Shown: piece after piece, positions 25,536-34,151 of the stretch
How the letters are laid out: every line of letters starts with the position of its first letter
Numbering within the stretch: the stretch's first letter is position 1
Origin: Mycolicibacterium vinylchloridicum
Lineage (GTDB): Bacteria; Actinomycetota; Actinomycetes; Mycobacteriales; Mycobacteriaceae
DNA length: 64,000 nt
Assembly: GCF_013404075.1 (NCBI RefSeq)
Contig: NZ_JACBJQ010000004.1
Span: 1 to 64,000, forward strand
Reading direction: 5' to 3'
The notes under the pieces: generated by a model
Databases searched by the model: none
What the model saw: only the letters and a program-made list of their open reading frames with translations
Told to the model about the DNA's origin: nothing
Made by a program: the position numbers and the translations under genes

Positions 25536-26687
25536 ATGGATGAAACAGAACGAACGGTCGTCGCAATCGTCGGCGCCGGCGTCGCCGGACTCTCGTTGGG
25601 AAACTTCTTGCTGCGCAACGGAATCCCATGCATCGTGGTGGAGAAACACAGCCGCGACCATGTCGAGGGCCGCCACCGTGCCGGCGCACTCGACGGCTCG
25701 GCGGTAGGCCTGTTCGGCGAGTGGGGTCTTGAGGAAGTCGTCGAAGGCCAGGCCGTCGGCGACCGTGGATCCGAGGGTGCGCCGCTGCGGATCGACGGCC
25801 AGGTCCGGCAGTGGACCCTGGGCGAAGACGAAGCCGACGGCGTCTTCTGCCCACAGCAGGTGCTGGTCCGCAACCTCATCGCCGTCTTTCTGCGTGACGG
25901 CGGGGACATTCGCTTCGGAGCCGACGACGCCCGTCTCGACCCCGAGCGCAGTGTTCTGCACTACCGGGACACCAGCGGCACCACAGTGACCATCACCAGC
26001 GACTACATCGCCGGCTGCGACGGCGACCGCGGGGTCAGCAAGACGTCGATCCCGGCCGGCGTGCTGACCACCCACTCCCATGAGCACGGCTACGCGTGGC
26101 TGGCCATGCTCGCCGACGTCCCCGCCGACCCTCCGGCGGTCATGGCCATCCATAGCCGCGGCTTTTCCGCGCAGATCACCCGCGGCCCGAACAAAAGCCG
26201 CTTCTACCTGCAGTGCGCACTGACCGACAGCCCCGAACAGTGGCCCGACGAGCGCGTGTGGAGCGAACTCGAGACGCGGTTCGGCGAGCCACTTCCAGCG
26301 AGGGCACCGTTCACGGACAAGCAGATCGTCCCGATCCGGAGCGTCGTGCACAGCCCCATGAGCTACCGAAGGCTCTTCCTCCTCGGGGACGCGGCACACA
26401 TCGTGTCGCCGATGAGCGCCAAGGGAATGAGCCTCGCCCTCCACGACGCCGACGTGTTCGCCCGCGCCGTGATCCAGCAAGTGCACCACGGCGATCCCGG
26501 CCCGCTCGACAGCTATTCCGAAACCTGCCTGCGCCACATCTGGAACGCCCAGATCTCTGCGGTGTGGATCACCGAGGTGATGCACAACGCCGGCGACGCC
26601 TCCCACGCAGGTGAATTCCGCAAACAACTGGCCCGCGCCGAACTGGACCGCATGATCGACGGATCCACCATGGGCGGGGTTTTCTGA
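25536..26687 (+). CDS. FAD-dependent aromatic monooxygenase (4-hydroxybenzoate 3-monooxygenase-like)
   Basis: About 383 residues with the flavoprotein hydroxylase pattern: GAGVAGLSLGNFLLRNGIP (FAD dinucleotide fold), a middle DG motif in GCDGDRGVSK, and GDAAHIVSPMSAKGMSLAL near the C-terminus. Spacing and RAGALDGSAVGLF resemble PobA. It would hydroxylate an aromatic acid with NAD(P)H and O2. In-frame GTG 25527 is an alternative start. Likely regulated by the adjacent AraC protein. Substrate not proven. Confidence 0.8.
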   Translation: MDETERTVVAIVGAGVAGLSLGNFLLRNGIPCIVVEKHSRDHVEGRHRAGALDGSAVGLFGEWGLEEVVEGQAVGDRGSEGAPLRIDGQVRQWTLGEDEADGVFCPQQVLVRNLIAVFLRDGGDIRFGADDARLDPERSVLHYRDTSGTTVTITSDYIAGCDGDRGVSKTSIPAGVLTTHSHEHGYAWLAMLADVPADPPAVMAIHSRGFSAQITRGPNKSRFYLQCALTDSPEQWPDERVWSELETRFGEPLPARAPFTDKQIVPIRSVVHSPMSYRRLFLLGDAAHIVSPMSAKGMSLALHDADVFARAVIQQVHHGDPGPLDSYSETCLRHIWNAQISAVWITEVMHNAGDASHAGEFRKQLARAELDRMIDGSTMGGVF

Positions 26688-26747
26688 CGGTGCCAGGCAA
26701 CCGACCCGGCCAGCGGCCGCCCCACCGGCCCTGACAAACTGATTGCC

Positions 26748-27242
26748 ATGGCACAGATAACCCTGCGTGGAAACCCGATCAACACCATTGGAGACCTGCC
26801 CGCCGTCGGCACCCAGGCCCCCGCCTTCGACCTGACCGGCACCGACCTCGGCTCCGTGAGCAGCGGCCAGTTCGATGGAAAAGCTTTGGTGCTCAACATC
26901 TTCCCGTCGGTCGACACCCCCGTGTGCGCCACCAGCGTGCGGACGTTCAACGAGCGCGCGGCGGCCACCGGCGCGCCGGTGGTGAACGTGTCGAAGGATC
27001 TGCCGTTCGCACAGAAGCGGTTCTGTGGTGCCGAGGGCATCGAGAACGTCGTGACGGCGTCGGCGTTCCGCAGCAGCTTCGGCGAGGACTACGGCATCAC
27101 GATCACCGACGGACCGATGGCGGGCCTGCTCGGCCGGGCCGTCGTGGTCGTCGGCGCCGACGGCAAGGTCGCCTACACCGAACTGGTGCCCGAGATCGGT
27201 CAGGAGCCCGACTACGACGCAGCACTGGCCGCACTGGGCTGA
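26748..27242 (+). CDS. tpx: Thiol peroxidase Tpx
   Basis: 164 residues, full-length atypical 2-Cys peroxiredoxin. Peroxidatic C60 is in FPSVDTPVCATSVRTFN and resolving C93 in RFCGAEG, the same positions as in M. tuberculosis Tpx. It reduces H2O2 and organic peroxides using thioredoxin. In M. tuberculosis tpx (Rv1932) lies far from whiB7/uvrD2, so its place here is a lineage difference. ATG is preceded by a weak ribosome-binding site; the next gene follows after 7 bp. Confidence 0.95.
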   Translation: MAQITLRGNPINTIGDLPAVGTQAPAFDLTGTDLGSVSSGQFDGKALVLNIFPSVDTPVCATSVRTFNERAAATGAPVVNVSKDLPFAQKRFCGAEGIENVVTASAFRSSFGEDYGITITDGPMAGLLGRAVVVVGADGKVAYTELVPEIGQEPDYDAALAALG

Positions 27243-27249
27243 GCCCACC

Positions 27250-28620
27250 ATGACCTCGGGGACCGACGGTTCCCCGGCCACCCCGGCCGGGGAGCCGCTC
27301 ACCCTCGGAGACGTCAGGACCATCGCGAAACAGGCCTACACGTACGGCTTTCCGATGGTGGACACCTACCGGGTGCAGTACTCCTACTTCGTCGATTCGC
27401 ACAGCCCGGAGTACAAGGGCGACTGGAACCAGGTGCACAGCGTCGCCCGCGTCTTCACCCCGGCCGACACGGCCATCCAGACGCCCAACTCCGACACGCC
27501 CTACTCGATGCTCGGCGCGGATCTGCGCGCCGAGCCGCTGGTGCTGACCCTGCCGCCGATCGCGCAGGATCGCTACTTCTCGGTGCAGTTCGTCGACGGC
27601 TACACCTACAACTTCGCCTACCTGGGCAGCCGCACCACTGGCAACAGCGGCGGCACGTACCTCTTGGCCGGCCCGGGCTGGACCGGCGACAAACCGGCCG
27701 GCGTCGACGAGGTGATCCGATCCGACACCGACTTCGTTCTGGCGCTCTACCGCACCCAGCTCTTCGGGCCCGACGACGTGGAGAACGTCAAGAACATTCA
27801 GGCCGGCTACACGGTGCAGCCGCTGTCGGCTTTCCTCGGCCAGCCCGCTCCCCCCGCCGCGCCAGCGATCGACTTCCCGGTGGCGCTGACGCCCGACGAC
27901 CAGAAGACCTCGCCGACGTTTTTCGAGCTGATGAACTTCGCGCTGCGCTATGCACCAGCGCTGCCGTCGGACACAGCCGTGCGTGACCGCTTCACCGGCA
28001 TCGGGGTCGCGCCCGACGGCACCTTCAACGCCGCCTCGCTCAGCCCGGAGATGCACAAGGCGATCACCGACGGCATGGCCGACGCCTGGTCCGAGCTGGA
28101 CACCTTCAAGACCGCCGAGCTCGACACCGGACAGGTGACCTCAGGTGATCTGTTCGGCACGAAGGACGAGCTGAAGGACAACTACCTCTACCGGATGGCC
28201 GGGGCGGCACTGGGGATCTACGGCAACTCCAAGGCCGAGGCCATGTACCCGATCTACGCCACAGACGCCGACGGCCAGTCACTGACGGGGGCCAACAGCT
28301 ACACCCTGACCTTCCCCGCCGGCCAGCTGCCGCCGGTGAACGCGTTCTGGTCGCTGACCATGTACAAGCTTCCGGAAAGCCTGCTGGTGCACAACCCGAT
28401 CAATCGGTATCTGATCAACTCCCCGATGCTGCCCGGCCTGGTGAAGAACCCCGACGGCAGCCTGACGCTGTACCTGCAGAATCAGTCTCCGGGCCCGGAG
28501 AAGGAACCCAACTGGCTGCCCGCTCCGCCGGGACCGTTCGCCGCGATCCTTCGGCTGTACTGGCCCACGCCGGACGCCTTGAGTGGCGCCTGGCAGGCGC
28601 CGAGGCTGGTGAAGGCCTGA
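27250..28620 (+). CDS. DUF1254/DUF1214 domain protein
   Basis: 456 residues. The N-terminal DUF1254 part includes QAYTYGFPMVDTYRV and TPNSDTPYSMLGADL. The C-terminal DUF1214 part includes YTLTFPAGQLPPVNAFWSLTMY and NRYLINSPMLPGL. Proteins of this architecture are common in mycobacteria, often exported, and of unknown biochemical role. No clear signal peptide is visible at this start. Only 7 bp after tpx, so probably co-transcribed with it. Confidence 0.85.
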   Translation: MTSGTDGSPATPAGEPLTLGDVRTIAKQAYTYGFPMVDTYRVQYSYFVDSHSPEYKGDWNQVHSVARVFTPADTAIQTPNSDTPYSMLGADLRAEPLVLTLPPIAQDRYFSVQFVDGYTYNFAYLGSRTTGNSGGTYLLAGPGWTGDKPAGVDEVIRSDTDFVLALYRTQLFGPDDVENVKNIQAGYTVQPLSAFLGQPAPPAAPAIDFPVALTPDDQKTSPTFFELMNFALRYAPALPSDTAVRDRFTGIGVAPDGTFNAASLSPEMHKAITDGMADAWSELDTFKTAELDTGQVTSGDLFGTKDELKDNYLYRMAGAALGIYGNSKAEAMYPIYATDADGQSLTGANSYTLTFPAGQLPPVNAFWSLTMYKLPESLLVHNPINRYLINSPMLPGLVKNPDGSLTLYLQNQSPGPEKEPNWLPAPPGPFAAILRLYWPTPDALSGAWQAPRLVKA

Positions 28621-28816
28621 GCTGACGGCAGGCCGTACGAAATGACGTCAACCACAATCTGATTCATCACCGCAGCCGGCTACCGGCAGGAGTCGGATTT
28701 TGTCGCGTTGACTGCGGCGGTTGCGTGATCGGCTCCCCCGACGCCCGTTTGCACTCGGTTGGGCGTTCACAGCGCTACCCTGGGTGAACAAACGGTTAAC
28801 GAAGGGGTGCTGAACA

Positions 28817-29248
28817 ATGAACACACGGCAAATTGTTCGAACCATCGGGCTGGTAGCTGGGTCCGTCGTGATCTCACTCGCCGGGCTGCCCCAGGCGACG
28901 GCGTGGGCCGACGGCGAATCCGGGGCGGTGACTGGCGCGGGCTTCGGGCCCTCCGCCGGCGTCGGCGACGCGTCGAGCTATACGGGGGGTTCGACGTCGA
29001 ACAATCTGTGCAGCGAGTCGCCGACATCGGCAGGCGCTTTCCCGGCCAACATCTGCGCAAACGCCTCGGTCGGAGTCGGGGGGCCGTCGAGCTACACCGG
29101 CGGCGCCACGGTGAACAACCCGGGCGGCACGGCGAGCCTCGGTGTCGGCGACGTCAGCAGCTACACCGGCGGCGGAACCCCCGGAATCGCCGATAACGGG
29201 ACCAACTCCACCACCAGGACGGTCAACTACGGCCCCGGCCACCCCTGA
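28817..29248 (+). CDS. Secreted Gly/Ser/Thr-rich repeat protein
   Basis: 143 residues with a signal peptide (VRTIGLVAGSVVISLAGLPQATAWA). The mature part contains three copies of an SSYTGG unit, each preceded by a VG[D/G]xxSSYTGG pattern (about residues 49-58, 88-97 and 114-123), and two cysteines between the first two copies. ATG follows a GAAGGGG ribosome-binding site. No known family recognised. Convergent with uvrD2, 8 bp apart. Confidence 0.65.
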   Translation: MNTRQIVRTIGLVAGSVVISLAGLPQATAWADGESGAVTGAGFGPSAGVGDASSYTGGSTSNNLCSESPTSAGAFPANICANASVGVGGPSSYTGGATVNNPGGTASLGVGDVSSYTGGGTPGIADNGTNSTTRTVNYGPGHP

Positions 29249-29256
29249 CCGGCCCG

Positions 29257-31353
29257 CTATCGGCGGGCGCGCACCAGGTCGAGCACGTCCGGGCCGAACT
29301 GCTCGAGCTTGCGGGCTCCGATGCCGGGGATCGCCACCAGCGCCGCGTCGTCCGACGGCAACGACTCGGCGATCGCGATCAGCGTGTTGTCGGTGAAGAC
29401 CACGTAGGCAGGAACTTTCAGTTCCTTGGCGGTGCGCAGGCGCCAGTCCTTGAGCTGGGCCAGCAGTTCGTCGTCGACGTCGACCGAGCATGTTTCGCAG
29501 CGGCGCAACATGATTGACGGTGCGGTGGTCAACACCGCATTGCACACCCGGCAGCGTGGGGTGGCACCCTTCTGGCGGCGCGGCTTGTTCGGCGTCGGCT
29601 CGGACTGGGCCTGCGGCGCGATGCCGTTGAGGAACCGTGACGGACGCCGACCCTGCCGCCCACCCGGCGTGCGGGCCAGCGCCCAGCTGAGCTCCAAATG
29701 CACTCGGGCGCGGGTGATTCCGACATACAGCAGGCGTCGCTCTTCCTCCACCGCCTCGCTGTCCGGGCCATGGGCCAGCGCGTGCGAGATCGGCAGCGTG
29801 CCGTCGGCCAGACCAACCAGGTACACCGCGTCCCATTCCAAACCCTTGGCGGCATGCAGCGACGCCAACGTCACCCCCTGCACCACGGGTGGATGCCGGG
29901 CGTCGGCACGCACTCGCAGTTCGGCCACCAAGGCGGGCAGGTCCAACTGGGGACGCGCAGCCACCTCGTCGTCGACCAGTTCGGCCAGTGCGGTCAGCGC
30001 CTCCCAGCGCTCCCGCGCCTTGGTGCCGGCCGGTGGTTCGCCGGTCAGCCCGAGCGGTTCGAGGATCTGTCGCACGATCTCGGGCAGCGGGCTGTCGGTT
30101 TGGCGTTCCGCGGCGCGCTGCAGCGCCACCAGGGACTGGCGGATCTCCTGGCGGCTGAAGAACCCCTCGCCGCCGCGCACCTGGAACGGGATACCGGCCT
30201 CGGTCAGCGCCTCTTCGTACGCCTCGGATTGGGCGTTGATGCGATAGAGCACCGCGATTTCGGCTGGGGCCGTTCCGGATTCGACGAGCCGCTTGATCGA
30301 ACGCGCGACAGCGGTCGCCTCGGCGACCTCGTCGGGATGCTCACGGAAGGTCGGCGACGGGCCGGGCTCGCGCTGACCGATCAGATGCAGCTTGCTACCG
30401 GCGACCCGACCCCGCGCGGCAGCGATCACCCGGTTGGCCAGCGACACCACCTGCGGCGTGGAGCGGTAGTCGCGCTCCAGGCGCACCACCGTCGCCTCGG
30501 GGAACTGCCGGGAGAAGTCGAGCAGGAAGCGCGGCGAGGCACCGGTGAACGAGTAGATGGTCTGGTTGGCGTCACCGACGACGGTCAGGTCGTCCCGGTT
30601 GCCCAGCCACGCGTCGAGCACGCGCTGCTGCAGCGGGGTGACGTCCTGGTACTCGTCGACGACGAAACACCGGTAACGGTCCCGGAATTCGGCAGCCACC
30701 GCCGCGTCGTTCTCGATCGCTCCGGCGGTGTGCAGCAGCAGGTCATCGAAATCGAGCAGTGCGACCCCGTCGCGGTTGGCCTTCAGTTTTTCGTATCCGG
30801 CATAGACGGTGGCGACCTTGTCGGCGTCCAGCGGAATGTCGCGCTGAACCTTCGCGACCGCCGCGGCATACCCCTCAGGACTGATCAACGAGGCTTTGGC
30901 CCACTCGATTTCGCCCGCGAGATCGCGAACGTCGTCGGTGCTGACCTGCAGCCGGTTGCGGCTGGCGGCCTGCGCGACGACGGAGAACTTGGTGTCCAGC
31001 AGCTCCCAGCGGGTGTCGCCGACCACCCGCGGCCAGAAATACTGCAGCTGACGGCGGGCCGCGGCGTGGAACGTCAGCGCCTGCACGGAGCCGACCGCGA
31101 CTCCGTCGCCACCGGCATCCATGGCACGCAACCGCGCCCGCATCTCACCGGCGGCACGGGACGTGAACGTCACCGCCAGCACCTGGCCGGCGGCGACGTG
31201 ACCGTTGGCGACCAGGTGCGCGATGCGGTGGGTGATGGTGCGCGTCTTACCGGTGCCGGCACCGGCGAGCACACACAACGGCCCGCGAGCGGCCAGCACG
31301 GCTTCGCGCTGTTCGTCATCGAGGCCGGTCAGATGATCGACGGTCACCGGCAT
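29257..31353 (-). CDS. uvrD2: ATP-dependent DNA helicase UvrD2
   Basis: About 698 residues. A UvrD/Rep-type SF1A motor (Walker [16 protein letters not shown], motif [12 protein letters not shown]) is followed by the two traits of mycobacterial UvrD2: a tetracysteine zinc motif (CRVCN...RRCETC) and a C-terminal HRDC domain ([14 protein letters not shown]). It unwinds 3'-tailed DNA and is essential in M. tuberculosis. ATG 31353 aligns with the M. tuberculosis start; ATG 31383 and 31362 are upstream alternatives. Divergent from mycoredoxin with a very short shared promoter region. Confidence 0.93.
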   Translation of the reverse strand: MPVTVDHLTGLDDEQREAVLAARGPLCVLAGAGTGKTRTITHRIAHLVANGHVAAGQVLAVTFTSRAAGEMRARLRAMDAGGDGVAVGSVQALTFHAAARRQLQYFWPRVVGDTRWELLDTKFSVVAQAASRNRLQVSTDDVRDLAGEIEWAKASLISPEGYAAAVAKVQRDIPLDADKVATVYAGYEKLKANRDGVALLDFDDLLLHTAGAIENDAAVAAEFRDRYRCFVVDEYQDVTPLQQRVLDAWLGNRDDLTVVGDANQTIYSFTGASPRFLLDFSRQFPEATVVRLERDYRSTPQVVSLANRVIAAARGRVAGSKLHLIGQREPGPSPTFREHPDEVAEATAVARSIKRLVESGTAPAEIAVLYRINAQSEAYEEALTEAGIPFQVRGGEGFFSRQEIRQSLVALQRAAERQTDSPLPEIVRQILEPLGLTGEPPAGTKARERWEALTALAELVDDEVAARPQLDLPALVAELRVRADARHPPVVQGVTLASLHAAKGLEWDAVYLVGLADGTLPISHALAHGPDSEAVEEERRLLYVGITRARVHLELSWALARTPGGRQGRRPSRFLNGIAPQAQSEPTPNKPRRQKGATPRCRVCNAVLTTAPSIMLRRCETCSVDVDDELLAQLKDWRLRTAKELKVPAYVVFTDNTLIAIAESLPSDDAALVAIPGIGARKLEQFGPDVLDLVRARR

Positions 31354-31415
31354 GCGGTCCATCTTGGCAGGGGGTGGGGACATTGCACGTCGGCGCTCCG
31401 CTAGGTTCGTCTCTC

Positions 31416-31667
31416 ATGAGTGGCAACGATCCCCAGCTCACCATGTACTCCACCGTGTGGTGCGGCTACTGCAAGCGCCTGAAGACCGCACTGAAGTCGG
31501 CGGGGATCTCCTTCGCCGAGGTCGACATCGAGCACGACCCGGCCGCCGCTCAATTCGTGATGTCGGTGAACAACGGCAACCAGACCGTGCCGACGCTGAA
31601 GTTCGCCGACGGCAGCGCGCTGACCAACCCCAGCCTCAAAGAAGTCCAGGCGAAGCTGGCGTCTTAG
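31416..31667 (+). CDS. mrx1: Mycoredoxin (glutaredoxin-like, mycothiol-dependent)
   Basis: 83 residues. The redox motif C16-G-Y-C19 (YSTVWCGYCKRLK) and the cis-Pro region QTVPTLKFADG are typical of mycoredoxin-1, which reduces mycothiolated proteins. The frame is open upstream, but ATG 31416 matches the family N-terminus. It overlaps the end of the convergent nudC gene by 4 bp. Confidence 0.93.
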   Translation: MSGNDPQLTMYSTVWCGYCKRLKTALKSAGISFAEVDIEHDPAAAQFVMSVNNGNQTVPTLKFADGSALTNPSLKEVQAKLAS

Positions 31668-32584
31668 TCCTGGGCCGCCCAGGATTCGATGATCTCCCGG
31701 GCGATCGAGATCGATCCCGGCAGCAGCAGCCGCGACGACGACTCGCTGTTCCAGTCGCCGTGTTCGAGTGCCTCGCGCACCTCGGCCCGGGTGAACCACG
31801 CCGCCTCGGCGATCTCGCCGTCGTGAAAGACGAACTCCTGCTCGGGATCGCCGATCGCGTGGAAACCCACCATCAATGACCGCGGGAACGGCCACGGCTG
31901 GCTGCCCAGGTATTCGACGTCGGTGACCGACAGGCCGACCTCCTCGGCGACCTCGCGCACCACGCACGACTCGAACGACTCCCCCGCCTCGACGAATCCG
32001 GCGAGCAACGAGAACAGCCGCTGCGGCCACACCGTCTGGCGGGCCAGCACCGCGCGGTCATGGCCGTCGTGAATCAACACGATGATGGCCGGATCGATGC
32101 GGGGGAATTCCTCGTGGTTGGTCAGCGGGTTCACCCGTGACCAGCCGCCCTTGATCGCCTTGGTCGGCGAGCCGTCGAGTGGGCTGTACCGCGACTGGTC
32201 ATGCCAGTTCAGCAAGGCCAGCGCCGAGGCCACCAGCTGGGCACTGACGTCGTCGAACACCTGGCCGCCGCGGCGCAGATCGGAGACCTCGGCCTCGGCA
32301 CCGTCCTCGGGGGCTTCCAGCGCGGCGCGCACCGCCCACACGTGGCGGTCGTCGGCCAGCCGGCCCAGGAACACCGCATCGCGCGGCGGCGTGTCGCCGA
32401 GCTTGGCCGCCGGCCCCAGCAGCACCCGGCCGTCGGCGATCATCACCTGGTTGCGGTGGTCGACTCGCAGCACCGCGGCATCGGCCCAGCCGGCGATCGC
32501 GGCGTCGACGTCGGTGCGCAGATGGTCGGCACGGTCGGCACCCACCCGGGACAGCAGCGGAACGTTGCGCAGTCGGAATGTCAC
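31664..32584 (-). CDS. nudC: NADH pyrophosphatase NudC
   Basis: 306 residues. The Nudix box GFVEAGESFESCVVREVAEEVG is complete, and SQPWPFPRSLMVGF, the NudC-specific motif, follows it. The zinc-ribbon cysteines of the E. coli enzyme are absent, as in other mycobacteria. It hydrolyses NAD(H) to NMN(H) and AMP. GTG 32584 has a GGAG upstream and aligns with M. tuberculosis NudC; it lies 4 bp after the channel gene stop, implying coupling. Confidence 0.9.
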   Translation of the reverse strand: MTFRLRNVPLLSRVGADRADHLRTDVDAAIAGWADAAVLRVDHRNQVMIADGRVLLGPAAKLGDTPPRDAVFLGRLADDRHVWAVRAALEAPEDGAEAEVSDLRRGGQVFDDVSAQLVASALALLNWHDQSRYSPLDGSPTKAIKGGWSRVNPLTNHEEFPRIDPAIIVLIHDGHDRAVLARQTVWPQRLFSLLAGFVEAGESFESCVVREVAEEVGLSVTDVEYLGSQPWPFPRSLMVGFHAIGDPEQEFVFHDGEIAEAAWFTRAEVREALEHGDWNSESSSRLLLPGSISIAREIIESWAAQD

Positions 32585-32588
32585 GCCG

Positions 32589-33662
32589 TCAGTCTCCGGC
32601 GCTGCGGACGTAGAGCAGCCGGTCGGTGGGCTCCAGCGCGTCGACAATAGGGTCATCGACGCGCAGCAGCTTGCCGTCGCGCATCACCCCCAGGACGATG
32701 TCGGGCAGGTGCCGCGGGGAACCGCCGACCTCCTTGTGCTCGACCTCCCGCTCGGCGATCGCGAAACCGGCGTCCGGTGTGAGTAGGTCCTCGATCATTT
32801 CCACCACGCTCGGGGCACTGGTGGCGATGCCGAGCAGACGGCCCGCGGTCTCCGAGGACACCACCACCGAGTCGGCGCCCGACTGGCGCAGCAGGTGCTG
32901 GTTCTCGGCCTCCCGGACCGAGGCGATGATCTTGGCTTTCGGCGCCAGCTCCCGCGCGGTCAGCGTCACCAGCACCGCGGTCGGGTCGCTGTTGGTGGCG
33001 ACGATGATCGAATTGGCGTGCTGGGCGCCGGCCAGCCGCAGCACATCGGACTTGTTGGCGTCACCGCGCACGGTGACCAGTCCGGCGGCGTTGGCCCGGT
33101 CCAGTGAGGCCTGGTCGGTGTCGACGACGACGATGTCGGCGGGCGCGACGCCGTCGCCGATCATCGCGGCCACCGCCGTCCTGCCCTTCGTCCCGTAACC
33201 GATGACGACGGTGTGGTTGCGCACGCTGTTCCTCCAACGCTGGATCTTGAGAGCCTGCCGCGACGCCGTGGTCAGGGTTTCGACGGTGGTACCGACCAAC
33301 ACGATCAGGAACGCCACCCGCAACGGCGTGATGACCAGGACGTTCACCAGGCGCGCGGTCTCGGTGTAGGGCGTGATGTCGCCGTAGCCGGTGGTCGACA
33401 GCGACACCGTGGCGTAATACAGGCAGTCCAGGAAGGTTAGCGGCCCGTCGCGGACGTCGCGATAGCCGTCCCGGTCGAGGTAGACGATGATCACCGCGGC
33501 GAACAGCGCCGTCAGGGCGTAGATCAGCCGGCGGGCGATGCGACGGCCCGGGCTGACGAACTTCTCCGGGATGTGCAGATAGTCGACGAGCGCGCTGTCC
33601 GGCTTGGCCGCCAGGTTCTCGTCGATCGCCTCGAGCCTGCGCCGCAACCTACCCTTGGCCAC
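32589..33662 (-). CDS. Two-helix K+ channel with RCK/TrkA domain (Rv3200c-like)
   Basis: 357 residues: two membrane helices (YALTALFAAVIIVYL; TPLRVAFLIVLVGTTVETL) around a pore loop with the K+ selectivity filter TTGYGDITP. The RCK N domain (VIGYGTKGRTAVAAMIGDG) binds nucleotide and the TrkA-C domain lies at the end. It is a tetrameric ligand-gated potassium channel. GTG start at 33662. First gene of an operon with nudC. Confidence 0.92.
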   Translation of the reverse strand: MAKGRLRRRLEAIDENLAAKPDSALVDYLHIPEKFVSPGRRIARRLIYALTALFAAVIIVYLDRDGYRDVRDGPLTFLDCLYYATVSLSTTGYGDITPYTETARLVNVLVITPLRVAFLIVLVGTTVETLTTASRQALKIQRWRNSVRNHTVVIGYGTKGRTAVAAMIGDGVAPADIVVVDTDQASLDRANAAGLVTVRGDANKSDVLRLAGAQHANSIIVATNSDPTAVLVTLTARELAPKAKIIASVREAENQHLLRQSGADSVVVSSETAGRLLGIATSAPSVVEMIEDLLTPDAGFAIAEREVEHKEVGGSPRHLPDIVLGVMRDGKLLRVDDPIVDALEPTDRLLYVRSAGD

Positions 33663-33740
33663 GCGACTCCGTCATCGTGTCCGACCCTCTGCGCCCCAGA
33701 CCCTCTCGCCCCAGTGCCACCACTCCAGCATTATGTACCC

Positions 33741-34151
33741 ATGCCGACGACGACTACCGAACTCGAACCTTCACGCAGCCCCAGCCAGCTGCCCGCCTAC
33801 CGCGCCGCGCTGATGCTCATCGGCATTGGCGTCGGGCATTTCGTGGCGCCCAAGCCCTTCGATGACATCGTGCCCGCCGAACTACCGGGCGACGCCCGGT
33901 TCTACACCTACGCCTCCGGCGTGGCCGAGGTCGGCATCGGGACCATGTTGTTGGTGCCGCGGACGCGCCGTGCTGCCGCGCTGTTCGCGATCGCGTTGTA
34001 CCTGGCGGTGTTCCCGGCCAACGTCAACATGTGCCGGCTGTGGAAGGACAAGCCGTTGCCGATGAAGTTGCTGGCGCTGGCCCGGCTGCCGCTGCAGGTG
34101 CCGATGATCACCCAGGCCATCGCGATCAGGCGCAACGCTCCGAAGTACTAG
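33741..34151 (+). CDS. DoxX-like small membrane protein
   Basis: 136 residues with four membrane segments (AALMLIGIGVGHFVAP; YASGVAEVGIGTMLLV; AAALFAIALYLAVFPANV; LQVPMITQAIAI) and the DoxX-type FPANVNMCRLW motif. Function unknown. Its last 26 bp overlap the end of adnB on the other strand, an unusual convergent overlap. Confidence 0.8.
   Translation: MPTTTTELEPSRSPSQLPAYRAALMLIGIGVGHFVAPKPFDDIVPAELPGDARFYTYASGVAEVGIGTMLLVPRTRRAAALFAIALYLAVFPANVNMCRLWKDKPLPMKLLALARLPLQVPMITQAIAIRRNAPKY

Noticed and set aside
25104..27323. 739-codon minus-strand open frame
   Set aside because: Antisense to the AraC, monooxygenase and tpx genes, all clear family members; its sequence is low-complexity and matches nothing known.
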